Origin: Erpobdella octoculata | Lineage: Eukaryota; Annelida; Clitellata; Hirudinida; Erpobdellidae | Direction of reading: 5' to 3' | NCBI GenBank assembly: GCA_963978895.1 | Contig: OZ022246.1 | Span: 9,329,294 to 9,393,293, forward strand | DNA: 64,000 nt | Part shown: positions 32,677 to 44,100 of the stretch, in pieces | How the letters are laid out: each line of letters begins with the position of its first letter | How positions within the stretch are numbered: the stretch's first letter is position 1 | The notes under the pieces: generated by a model | Told to the model about the DNA's origin: nothing | The model's input: the letters and a program-made list of their open reading frames with translations, nothing else | The model's database searches: none | Made by a program: the position numbers and the translations under genes

Positions 32677-33105
32677 AGCGGTATACCCGGTGTTTTAAAG
32701 GTTTTCCAATCGTTTTTCTCGCTCCCGTTTCCTTCCTCGCTTGCTCTCCCGCTCCCGGTCGATTTCCCGCCCCGGTCGCTTTCCCGCTTCCGGTTGCTTT
32801 CTCGTTCCTGCTTGCTCTCCCTCTCCCGGTCGCTTTCCCGATTGCAAATTTTTAAAATGCCTTCTTAATTTTCTGGCGCCCATTGAAAAATGCCCCCGGG
32901 GACACATGTCCACCCCTGCTTTCCTGGTCGATTTCCCGCTTCCTGTCGCTTTCTCGTTCCTGCTTGCAAATTTTTAAAATGCCTGTTTAATTTTTTGGCG
33001 CCCCATAAAAATTGATTTCCCGCTTCCGGTCGCTTTCTCGTTCCTGATTGCTCTCCCGTAGATTTCCCGCTTCCGGTCGCAAATTTTTAAAATGCCTGCT
33101 TAATT
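32677..33105 (-). mobile_element. Helitron fragment inside the TIR element
   Basis: CTAGCGGTATACCCGGTGTT then AAAGGTTTTCC is a decayed reversed 3' terminus, followed by 18-bp type minisatellite units to about 33080. A unit of TTGCAAATTTTTAAAATGCC(T) plus a TTTGGCGCCC-like motif recurs three times (32850, 32975, 33085), so this insertion was itself locally amplified. Confidence 0.6.
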
Positions 33106-33145
33106 TTTTGACGCCCCTTAAAAATATTATTGTTTTTTCCAACAG

Positions 33146-34251
33146 GAAGAAGAAGAAAATTCACCTTGTCCTGACAATTGGACGCCAATTGCAATGGAAA
33201 ATATTACAGAAAGGCGAAAAACAATGACTCGGGAGGCCCACCTCTTGTTTCGTTCACTGGCCAACGCCATGCAGGATTTGTGAAAGCCCACGTATGAGAA
33301 GTACCTGGCAATATTTCGTGTTCTCCGAAATTGTATCCAACAAAAGAAAGGTTTTCAAGTCAACCTAGGTAAATATTACATGTTATAAGGTAACTTTTTG
33401 TTATAAGCTATTAAAATAATTTCGCTTTTGGAGCAGTGGATAACATGTCTGATCAATTGTGCTCAAGTGATGATCGTGTTCTCCAGGATTGTCAGAAGGA
33501 AAATGTTCAAGTCACCCTAGGTAAAAATTACATGTTATGAGGTAACTTTTTGTTATAAGCTATTAAAATAATTTTGCTTTTGGAGCAGTGGATCAGCCGG
33601 TAAACAAGCGGCGGCGGTTGGACAAAGCTGACACTGAGCAACCGAACCAGCCATCGATAGAATTGTCAGGACTCGAGCTTCCAAAAGTTGCTCGTGGTCC
33701 CGGAAGGCCCAGAAAAACCCGCCGCTTGGACTATTATAAGAAGCTGCCACGAAAATTTTCAGCTATGCTAGAAAAAAAATGAAAAAAAGCGTAAGTTTCA
33801 AAATTTGAGTAAAGAAATCATTTTTGTTTTTAACTTTTTTTTCTTAATTAGTGTTTCTTTTGTGGATTCTCGGTGAAGAGGAAGCTGGAAGGGTGGTGAA
33901 GGAGGGATGCCTCGTTGAAAGCGTGAGTCCGCTTATAGATGTCTCCACAGCCATAACAGAGCCGGAAGTGTCTCAACATCTTCCATTGTTCGAAGGCCTG
34001 TTTGCTGTGGATGCGTGCACCACAGTTTTAGAATTGAGTAAGTTAAAATAACTTTGAAATTGTGTTGTAAGTAAACAACAGAAAACTAATTTTTAATGTA
34101 TTCAATTTTTACAGTAAAAACGAAGAAGGAGCATCCAAACTACACCTGTAGAACGTGTCGAAGAGATGCAAACGTAGGGGACATGATTATGTGTGACTGC
34201 TGCCTGCAGTGGGTGCATTTTTTTTGCCAGAAAATTAATAAAACCAACTAG
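33146..34251 (+). pseudogene. AT-hook and PHD-finger gene remnant, copy 1
   Basis: Likely exons are 33146-33368, about 33434-33520, 33588-33780, 33851-34034 and 34114-34251. The third has [14 protein letters not shown], an AT-hook-like motif. The last has [20 protein letters not shown] then WVHFFCQKI, the Cys/His pattern of a PHD finger. Exons 1-3 are joined by two nearly identical introns of about 68 bp, so an internal tandem duplication occurred. An in-frame TGA after MQDL in the first exon and another at the end of the third break the frame; both are shared with copy 2. A 15-bp deletion in the first exon is private to this copy. Confidence 0.6.
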
Positions 34252-35254
34252 CAGGGCTTTTTTTTGCACCCACTGTCGTGGCAGTTACAAAATGTTTTGA
34301 TTTGTTTTATTATTATTATTATTGTTGTTACAAACTTTTCTGTTTGTCTTTTAGATTTGCAAATCAAGTTTACTTTAAATAAAAGTTTTTTTTGAAAAAC
34401 TCGTTTACAAAAATAAATAAGTAATAAAAAGTGTACTCATGAAATTAGTTGTGATTTTTTTATTCGTGTTAAATTAAGTTAAATTTATTTACACTATAAT
34501 GAAAAAAATTTGCTGTGGCACGAGCACACCATAATGACTGGTCGATGTACAGTTACGTCACGATGACAGCGACGAAATCACCAAAGCCGTTTTTTCAAGG
34601 CCGAAAGTGTAACGGGGAAAGCAAACAGATATTTGCAGGCGCTAGTTAATGACGCAAAAAACTTATACTATTCCAGAAGCGTCGACGCAAGCTCACTAAA
34701 GCTTCTATTTTCCTAGCAAGTGGCGTAGTTGGTTCACCTTTATTTTTTTGCGTACCACACTATCTCTAACTTCTTAACATCTCTCTATTTCTTCTCTATT
34801 TGAGAAGCCTGTTCTCATAAGTTATTCTAGTCCTAGTCGCTGATTTTGGTTGTCCTAAAAAATATTCATTAGAAAATAATTATAAAAAAAACCGCCGTGG
34901 TTCTGCAAATTATTCATAAAAAATTATTATTATAAAAAAACCGCTGTGGTCCTGCAAAATAATCAGAAAAAAAATTATTACAAAAATGACCGCCAAAATA
35001 CTTTTCATGCCGGCACAATTGCAATTTTACCGATTTTTTCACCAGCGGTACTGCCGGCTCAGTAGCAATTTTACCGATTATTTCCACGGCAAACCGCCGG
35101 GGCAATAGCAACGACCTTTAAAATTCAAGCCGAATAATAATTTTACGCGTAAATTCGGCTAATCCGGATATCAGCCGAAATATTTATTCAGCCAGCCACA
35201 AACATAAAAAAAATTCGGCTAGGAGGTCTACCATAATCTGAACATGTATGATTC

Positions 35255-36066
35255 ATGCTCGTTTGCCGATCGTTAGCCTAATAGGATACTTTATGCGAAC
35301 GAGTCGAAGTTTATTCAGTATATAGTTGTGCAGTGGTTGAATTGGTGATAGTGTTTTTTGCAAATTTCATTCTTCGAATGAAATGTTTGTAAAGTTAAAA
35401 AATTAAAGGCGTCAAACAGAACGTTTTTTCGGTTGAAAGAAGCTATGGAACTAATTCTTGATGATGATTGCATTGGCTTTGACAACCTTGTCATTCTTCC
35501 ACCCGACGCATCAGAATACGTGACTGATGAAGAGGAACATAAAGAGGGAAATGTTATTTCTTGTGATGTTCCCGGGAAAGTAGAAGTTGATTATACTAAT
35601 GATGAGATGGGATTAGACTGTATCGGTTCTTTGGGCGAAAAAATATAGGTCGCAAATACGGTCAGTTCAATGCCGCGGCAACCAAAACGCCATAAACGAT
35701 TGAAAATCACTTGGACCAAAAGGTGAAAAAAGAAGGTCGTTACAAGCTAGAAAATTGTGGCAAAAACACTCTGAACATGTGTACCAAGTGCGGCAAACGA
35801 CTTCCTCAGATATGTTTTGGTGTTTTCCTCACACTCCAGTTCTGAAAGGACTATCACGAACTGCTTGACTGATTTAATGAAATTTAAATTTTTGGTTTTT
35901 ATTGAACTGTGTTACTGATAAAGTCAGATATGTGTTTTTAGCTTTTTTGTTTATATCTTAAAATTTATTTTATAATGGTTTGCGTTGCGAACAAAAAAAA
36001 TTGACGTTTGAAAATGTTGTCGTTTTCAGTAGTCTATACGACCACTGTTCGAAAAACGAGCATAGA
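35255..36066 (+). pseudogene. piggyBac-like remnant, copy 1
   Basis: The frame 35433-35648 has [19 protein letters not shown], which resembles the acidic N-terminal region of piggyBac transposases. Shortly after, a different frame gives [20 protein letters not shown] then LPQICFGVF, like their C-terminal cysteine-rich domain. The catalytic middle is missing, as in internally deleted copies. Short inverted ends with ATGCTCGTTT are visible near 35254 and 36060. I do not see TTAA at the ends, which weakens the assignment. Confidence 0.5.
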
Positions 36067-36299
36067 GAATTTTCAAGGTTTTCTATCAAATACAAAATAA
36101 ATAAAAATAAATTTGTTAAAACATAAGCAAGTAACTAAGAAATAAAAATTATTAATAGAAATCCCATTAATAAAGTTTTGGTCCTTAACGGGTTTAAGCA
36201 AACTAAAAGTAAAATAGAGCTGTAAAACAGTCACTCTCACAAAAATACTATCCACTTTGATTTGACCTTTTAAATGCAAAAATACACAGTGCTCTTTTA

Positions 36300-36560
36300 A
36301 TGTAAACTAGAAATTAAGGAAGCTTTTGTCGGTGTCGTTATGTCGGGAGCCCTGTCGTGCATAAAATTAAGGCTATACAAAGTAGGCTTTAAGCAATACG
36401 GCTAAGAATGTGGGACTTTTTGTCGGGGCCCTTTTTTCGGGGGCCGTTTTGACGGGGGCCCTTTTGTCGGGGCCCTTTTGACGGGGCCCATTTGTCGGGG
36501 GCCGTAATGTTGGGGCCCTTTTGTCGGGGGCCCATTTGACGGGTCACCGCTAAATTTACG
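36300..36560. repeat. GGGGCCC-type minisatellite, copy 2
   Basis: About nine units of TTTTGTCGGGGCCC or TTTTGACGGGGGCC between 36415 and 36542. The left flank (36370-36410) has GGCTTTAAGCAATACGGCTA, shared in reverse with the array at 28560. Upstream of the dynein first exon. Confidence 0.85.
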
Positions 36561-37104
36561 TCCCTGAAAAACACTGAAAACACATTTCAGCTTTATTTAA
36601 AAATAATTTAACACAATGCAACTATTTTTAAAATGTTTGAATATTTTAAAACAACGTTTTTTGAACCAAATTAAAATTAGTCTTTAGCATCTATGGTTAT
36701 TAGCATAGAAATCTGTGGCTATTAGTCATAATGGGCTCAATTCTTTCGTTGTAGTCAATTTTGTGGTTTCTTACCTATATTGCCGCTCTATTAATTTCAC
36801 AATTCTAGTTTATTAAAGTTGTTTTCAACGCTTGTTTGCTGGATTGCATAAGAGATCGGTGTACGACGTACGGTTTGGTTTATATTATATTATTTGGTTT
36901 ATATTTATATTATGATTTCGCAGCTTTCAGTTTCATGTTTGTTTATTTATTCATAGAAGTTTTATTTCAACTAACTAACAGCCAAAACTCTCGAGAAAAA
37001 AGGCTAAGACGTTTTAAATTGTGTATTTTAGATTAGACGTTTTCCGAAGAGGCTGCAGTATTGGACACATTTACATTCAAGGAGAGACATTGTAAACAGT
37101 TCCA

Positions 37105-38126
37105 ATGGCGGACAGAAAAGCAGAACTTGAAAAGAAAAAGGCTAAGCTTGAGCAAATGAAAGCTGCCAGAAGAGCTATGCAGGTTTCACCATTAAAAATG
37201 ATACAATGACACATAGATGTTTAATTTTATCTTTCTAGCTGAAATGACATTCTAATCTAATGAGTTATATAAAGTTCTTATTAACACCTATATTTGCCCT
37301 GATTCAAATAATCCTTGGTAATTTCCTAGTATAGCATCCTGGATCGATTTCGGTACTAAATCCAGGGAATTATCTGCGACAGAATAATAATAAAATGCAT
37401 GATAAGATTATTTTGACAGAAAAATTTATTTAAAAAATACTGAGGGTCGCTGGGTGGAGTGATACAGTTATAAACATTAGTGCAATAAAAATTTGCGTAC
37501 TTTACTTTTATTACATGTCTGTACACACCCATTTTTATCAACACCTGAGTCGATTTTGATACCAAAACCAGGGAATTACCACTTTAATAAAATCAGCAAA
37601 AGAATAATAATTAAATGCTTTAATATCGCAAAAACTCATCACTATCCCTGTGGTAATTCCACAATGTTTGTTTTCATCCCTGCGTCAATTCTGCAACTTC
37701 ATTTACATTACCACGGTATTCCGGTGGCATTCGTTCCATATTTCCGCAATCCACGGTATTTTTGCTGTTCGTGTTATCGTGCACATCTGTTTTATTTCTA
37801 TGAGATTAAATTGTATGCAAAAAAGTTTGCTACTGCATTTTTTAATTTTGACAAAATATCTTAGTTTTATTTTTAATTTCATTTAAAAAAATTTCTGTGA
37901 CTGCCAAGTTAACTGACTTTTGAAGGCTTTTTATTTATTCTTGTGTGCATATAATAATTTTAGATTTTGCTTCAGAATGTGTTGATAATTGATTTTGCAA
38001 TATTTTTTTATGAACAGCAAACTGAAGCTGCTCAGAGTAATGGACTTGTTAGCGCACACCAAAAAAATGCAGTTGGGGCAGATGAAATCTTGAGGGATCT
38101 TGGTATTCCAGTGCCAACTAATTCAG
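37105..38126 (+). CDS. DYNC1I: Dynein intermediate chain exons 1-2, copy A
   Basis: Exon 1 (37105-37182) reads [20 protein letters not shown] and is the conserved N-terminal coiled-coil start. Exon 2 (38018-38126) includes [11 protein letters not shown] and ends in phase 1, ready for exon 3 at 52251. Compared with copy B, exon 1 has one silent change and exon 2 has three changes, all altering the residue (E/D, H/P and V/L). The intron between carries an internal partial repeat around ATCGATTT and CCAGGGAATTA. The sequence alone does not show which pair is used, or whether both are. Confidence 0.9.
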
Positions 38127-41100
38127 GTTTTTTTCTTAGTTTTTAGTGTTTAGTTGCATAACTAGAACAGCTGGGAATTTCAAATACAGCCAATCTATAT
38201 GCAAAATTAACTTGAGCAATGTATTCCACAACAATTTTCATATCCATAATATCTCTATATATATATAAATGAATGTTTGTATATATGTATATATGTTTAT
38301 ATGTTAATGTCCTTTATGCATTGCTACACCATTCATCCGATCGTAATGAAATTTTCACACAACCTTGAGAGTCAATGGGAATCAAAAATAAAAAAAATTT
38401 TTGAAATCCGTCACAAAATGAGCGGAGCGGAGCGGGTGAGCGAGCGGGAACTATATATATATGTATGTGCGTATGTATGTGTGTATGTATGTATGTGTAT
38501 GTGCATGTATGTGGGTCTGTGTGTGTGTTTATGTATGTACTAGCGGAGATACCCGGCGTTGCCCAGGTTTTTTAGAGGTTTTTCTAATGTTTGTCTCTTT
38601 CTCTCCCGTTTCCTTTCCCACCTGCTTTCCCACTCCTGTTCGCTTTCCCGTTTTTGGTCGTTTTCCCGCTGCCGGTCGCTTTCCCGCTCCCGGTCGCTTT
38701 CCCGCTCCCGGTCGATTTCCCGTTCCCGGTCGCTGTCCCGTTCCCGCTCACGTTTGCTCTCCCATTCCCGCTCACGCTTGCTTTTCCGTTCCCGCTCGCT
38801 GTCCGTTCCGGGTCTTTTTTCCGTTTCTATAATAGACAAACTAACCCACAAACATTCATATATATATATAGTCTTAGCAAATCTATTTTACGTTTTATAG
38901 GCTAACAGAAGTTATGAAAGAATGTAAAAGAGAAAATGAGCGGAAACGGGAACGGGAACGGGAGAGCAACCGTGACCGGGAATGGGAGAGCAAGCATGAC
39001 CGGGAACGGGAGAGCAAGCGTGAGCGGGAACGAGAAAGCGACCGGGAACGGGAAAGCGACCGGGAACAGGAAAGCGACCGGGAACGGGAAAGCGACCGGG
39101 AACGGGAAAGCGACCGGGAACGGGAAAGCGACCGGGAACGGGAAAGCGACCGGGAACGGGAAAGCGACCGGGAACGGGAAAGCGACCGGGAACGCGGAAA
39201 GCGACCGGGAACGCGGAAAGCGACTGGAATCGGGAGAGCAAGCTTAGAGGGAAACGCGAGCAAGAGAGAAAATCGATAACAAACTTCTGAGCGGGAAAGC
39301 GACCGGGAGCGGGAAAGCGACCGGGAGCTGGAAAACGACCGAGAGCGGAAAAGCGACCGGGAACGCGACGAAAACGGGAAAGTGGAGAAGGAAACGGGAG
39401 CGAGAGGGACAAACATTAGAAAAACCTCTAAAAACCCCGGGCAACGCCGGGTAACCCCGCTAGTATATATATATATATTTTTTTTTGAGTTGATGCATTT
39501 AATTTAGCTTATTAACAATTTAAATACCAGATTTAGATGGGATCATCGCAACTGATCCCAGAACAACTGATCCCAGGACTACTAATCCCAGGACTACTGA
39601 TCCCAGGATAACTGATCCCACGGACAACTGATCCCACGGACAACTGATCCCATAGACAACTGATCCCATATCTGCATCATTTTATATTTCACTGTTTCTG
39701 CAATCAATAAACTGATATTAACATACATAATTTCCGATTTCTGTTTGTATGTACGAATGTATGTGTATGTATGTATGTATGTATGTATGTATGTATGTAT
39801 GTATGTATGTATGTATGTATGTATGTATGTATGTATGTATGTATGTATGTATGTATGTATGTATGTATGTATGTATGTATGTATGTATGTATTTATGTAT
39901 GTATGTATGTATGTATGTATGTATGTATGTATGTATGTATGTATGTATGTATGTATGTATGTATGTATGTATGTATGTATGTATGGAAAGGAGTGACACG
40001 ATGAAAAGTAATACGAACTTGTCAATTTCATTTCGACTGTGTATCGTGCCCTCGTTTACTAATTGAAGTAGCCAGTATCATTATCACCACCACCGTTGTC
40101 GTATGCAGCCAGCCATAGTAAGCTGGCTACGTAAGCATCATCACCACCATTGTCGTTAAAAAATGATTTCGATCAAATAGAAATGAATGCTTTGCTAAGT
40201 AGTTTAATCTGGGTTAAAATGTGAGTATTTTTAAGGTTTTCGACCGACATTAATTTAAAAGTTTATTGTGCTAAGTTCATGGAAGTTATCATAACAAAAG
40301 TTTGAAATATGGAATGGGGATGCACTCCAAAGTAAACAACAACGTTAATTAAATTTAATTGTGTTTACACTAACCCATAATCTAGACCTCCTAGCCGCCG
40401 CCGGCCGCCGCCGCCGCCGGCCGCCGCCGCCGCCGAACTTTTTACAGCCGCCGTAAATCAGCCGAAAAAAAGTTATGGTTAGCCGGTGGCCAGCCGAAAA
40501 CGGTACGCCCAAAATCCGCTATAAGATTTCCGAACGCCAGCTTTCTCGTTCCTGATTGCTCTCCCGCTTCCGGTAGATTTCCCGCTTCCGGTCGCAAATT
40601 TTTAAAATGCCTGCTTAATTTTTTGACGCCCCTTAAAAATATTGTTTTTTCCAACAGGAAGAAGAAGAAAATTCACCTTGTCCTGACAATTGGACGCCAA
40701 TTGCAATGGAAAATATTACAGAAAGGCGAAAAACAATGACTCGGGAGGAGATGTTTACGGAGGCCCACCTCTTGTTTCGTTCACTGGCCAACGCCATGCA
40801 GGATTTGTGAAGGCCCACGTATGAGAAGTACCTGGCAATATTTCGTGTTCTCCGAAATTGTATCCAACAAAAGAAAGATTTTCAAGTCAACCTAGGTAAA
40901 TATTACATGTTATAAGGTAACTTTTTGTTATAAGCTATTAAAATAATTTCGCTTTTGGAGCAGTGGATAACATGTCTGATCAATTGTGCTCAAGTGATGA
41001 TCGTGTTCTCCAGGATTGTCAGAAGGAAAATGTTCAAGTCACCCTAGGTAAAAATTACATGTTATGAGGTAACTTTTTGTTATAAGCTATTAAAATAATT

Positions 41101-44100
41101 TTGCTTTTGGAGCAGTGGATCAGCCGGTAAACAAGCGGCGGCGGTTGGACAAAGCTGACACTGAGCAACCGAACCAGCCATTGATAGAATTGTTAGGACT
41201 CGAGCTTCCAAAAGTTGCTCGTGGTCCCGGAAGGCCCAGAAAAACCCGCCGCTTGGACTATTATAAGAAGCTGCTACGAAAATTTTCAGCTATGCTAGAA
41301 AAAGAATGAAAAAAAGCGTAAGTTTCAAAATTTGAGTAAAGAAATCATTTTTGTTTTTAACTTTTTTTTCTTAATTAGTGTTTCTTTTGTGGATTCTCGG
41401 TGAAGAGGAGGCTGGAAGGGTGGTGAAGGAGGGATGCCTCGTTGAAAGCGTGAGTCCGCTTATAGATGTCTCCACAGCCATAACAGAGCCGGAAGTGTCT
41501 CAACATCTTCCATTGTTCGAAGGCCTGTTTGCTGTGGATGCGTGCACCACAGTTTTAGAATTGAGTAAGTTAAAATAACTTTGAAATTGTGTTGCAAGTA
41601 AACAACAGAAAACTAATTTTTAATGTATTCAATTTTTACAGTAAAAACGAAGAAGGAGCATCCAAACTACACCTGTAGAACGTGTCGAAGAGATGCAAAC
41701 GTAGGGGACATGATTATGTGTGACTGCTGCCTGCAGTGGGTGCATTTTTTTTGCCAGAAAATTAATAAAACCAACTAGCAGGGCTTTTTTTTGCACCCAC
41801 TGTCGTGGCAGTTACAAAATGTTTTGATTTGTTTTATTATTATTATTATTGTTGTTACAAACTTTTCTGTTTGTCTTTTAGATTTGCAAATCAAGTTTAC
41901 TTTAAATAAAAGTTTCTTTTGAAAAACTCGTTTACAAAAATAAATAAGTAATAAAAAGTGTACTCATGAAATTAGTTGTGATTTTTTTTATTCGTGTTAA
42001 ATTAAGTTAAATTTATTTACACTATAATGAAAAAAATTTGCTGTGGCACGAGCACACCATAATGACTGGTCGATGTACAGTTACGTCACGATGACAGCGA
42101 CGAAATCACCAAAGCCGTTTTTTCAAGCCCGAAAGTGTAACGGGGAAGGCAAACAGATATTTGGAGGCGCTAGTTAATGACGCAAAAAAACTTATACTAT
42201 TCCAGAAGCGTCGACGCAAGCTCACTAAAGCTTCTATTTTCCTAGCAAGTGGCGTAGTTGGTTCACCTTTATTTTTTTGCATACCACACTATCTCTAACT
42301 TCTTAACATCTCTCTATTTCTTCTCTATATGAGAAGCCTGTTCTCATAAGTTATTCTAGTCCTAGTCGCTGATTTTGGTTGTCCTAAAAAATATTCATTA
42401 GAAAATAATTATAAAAAAACCGCCGTGGTTCTGCAAATTATTCATAAAAATTATTATTATAAAAAAAACCGCTGTGGTCCTGCAAAATAATCAGAAAAAA
42501 AATTATTACAAAAATGACCGCCAAAATACTTTTCATGCCGGCACAATAGCACTTTTACCGATTTTTTCACCAGCGGTACTGCCGGCTCAGTAACAATTTT
42601 ACCTATTATTTCACCGGCGAGAATGCCGGCTCAGTAGCAATTTCACCGGCGGTACTGCCGCCGGCTCAGTAGCAATTTTACCGATTATTTCCACGGCAAA
42701 CCGCCGGGGCAATAGCAGTGATATTCAAGTTAACTGTAACACTAACTGAAATCGGAAAATAATAGAAAAATAACGGTCAGTTAAGTGTAATAGTAATAGT
42801 AACTGAAATACGGCAAATAACTCTAACTGTAATAGTAACTGAATAATAAATTCAGTTAAATAATACAAAAATAATTATTAACTGAAAAATATTTTTAAGG
42901 TAATTTTTTTCTAAATAAATTAATTATTAGATTTATTTTTTTATCTAAAGATAAAAATCGAGTTCTTTGGTGTTACCTAACAAATAGTATATATGGTGCT
43001 GTTTAGTTATTCGCGGCCTTTTGTTATTTTTGATAGTTGATAGTGCTGTTGCGATCGTTCTGTAGAAAATGTTCAAGAACAATAGTGGCAGAAAACAAGA
43101 AAGTAGTGTATGGAAATATTTCGATTATGAGCTATCAGTTGACAAGTCAAAGTGCAAGATCGAAAACTGCGGTAGCTTTTTAAAAGGAAAAAATGCAACG
43201 AACTTGATGAATCACTTAAAAAGCAAGCACAACGAAATAGCAAATTCTCTGATATTAAAAGAAAAGGACAATGCCCATCCCGCTCAACTCATTCAACCTA
43301 CACTGCAGGTAAATGTTTTAAATATTTTTTTAATTAAACTCCTCCGAAACGGCTGAACCGATTTTTATGAAATTTGTGAGGATAGGGGGTAGGTTATTTA
43401 GTTTTTTTTTCAGTGAGGAGTTCAATCACAAACACTACGACACGAGATTTATATATATATATATATATAGCTAGTATATACATAGTAATACTTAATATTG
43501 GATATCAAAATCGGTTATCTAAATATTTCTGACTTCGATTAATCAGAATTTTGCACTATTCCGTGAAATCAGATTTCCGATTCAAAATCCGTTAAGTCGA
43601 AGATTCAAATAAATAATCTGACAAATGTATAGAATGACTTTTTTATCAATACCTTTTTACAGTTCTTAGTGCCGCCCAGTTCGCAACCAAGCTTGCCAAG
43701 TTTTATCCAAGGAGAGAACAAAAAAAAGCAAAAATGGGATAAAGATGCACCCCAGACCAAACTGCGAGATGAACTTTGGACAAAAATATTTATAAGCACT
43801 GGTCTGCCAACTACATTTTTAAATAACACGGATGTTCAAGAATACCATACAGTTACTGATCCGAAATATTCATTGCCAAGTGTGTGTTTAAATGTATTTT
43901 TTAATTTAAATTAATTTTTATAAATTAGATAAAAATTCTTGTGCAGGTTCATCTGGAATGATAAAACTCCTAAATGCAGCACACCGTGGCATGAGTTTTA
44001 GTATCCAGGAAGATCTTAATCTTGCCCGATATATTGTCATAAGCATGGACTGCTGGTCTAAAAAAAGCCTGACAGCATCATATCTGGCTGTGTCAGCTTC

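Larger units (their letters stand above)
31254..35230. mobile_element. Unclassified TIR element with PHD-type gene remnants, copy 1
   Basis: Left end TAGACCTCCTAGCCGCCG, right end ATTCGGCTAGGAGGTCTA: 15 bp of perfect inverted repeat. The flanks are CCATAATC on both sides (31246-31253 and 35231-35238), an 8-bp target duplication. The right subterminal region (about 34880-35110), and a shorter one at 31980-32070, have repeated CACCGGCGG(T)ACTGCCGG and AGCAATTTTACCGATTATTT motifs. The interior holds a Helitron fragment and pseudo-exons with an AT-hook and PHD finger. TIR and target size would fit hAT- or P-like classes, but the encoded protein resembles neither. Confidence 0.75.
31038..40165. 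repeat. Tandem segmental duplication, copy 1
   Basis: The interval matches 40168-51465 in the same orientation and order. The shared blocks are a left unique segment (31038-31253), the PHD-type TIR element, a piggyBac remnant, the GGGGCCC repeat, dynein exons 1-2 and the GGGATCAGTT repeat. The copies differ by scattered single bases. Differences of kilobase size are the Helitron at 38252 (copy 1 only), a 1.6-kb deletion in copy 2 and two transposons in copy 2. The inner junction lies near 40166, beside an AAAAAATGA motif. Confidence 0.9.

Noticed and set aside
37493..37886. 123-codon frame in dynein intron 1, present in both duplicates
   Set aside because: It lies between exons that join in phase, has no domain, and its copy-to-copy changes do not suggest coding constraint.
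38895..39416. Open frames rich in RSRSLSRS or ERESDRER, resembling splicing factors
   Set aside because: They follow from the 18-bp Helitron minisatellite and are open on both strands; kept only as a finding about the element, not as genes.
39745..40031. Long open frames reading MYVCMYVC or YIHTYIHT
   Set aside because: They are translations of a TATG microsatellite in all frames and on both strands, with no splice or codon evidence.
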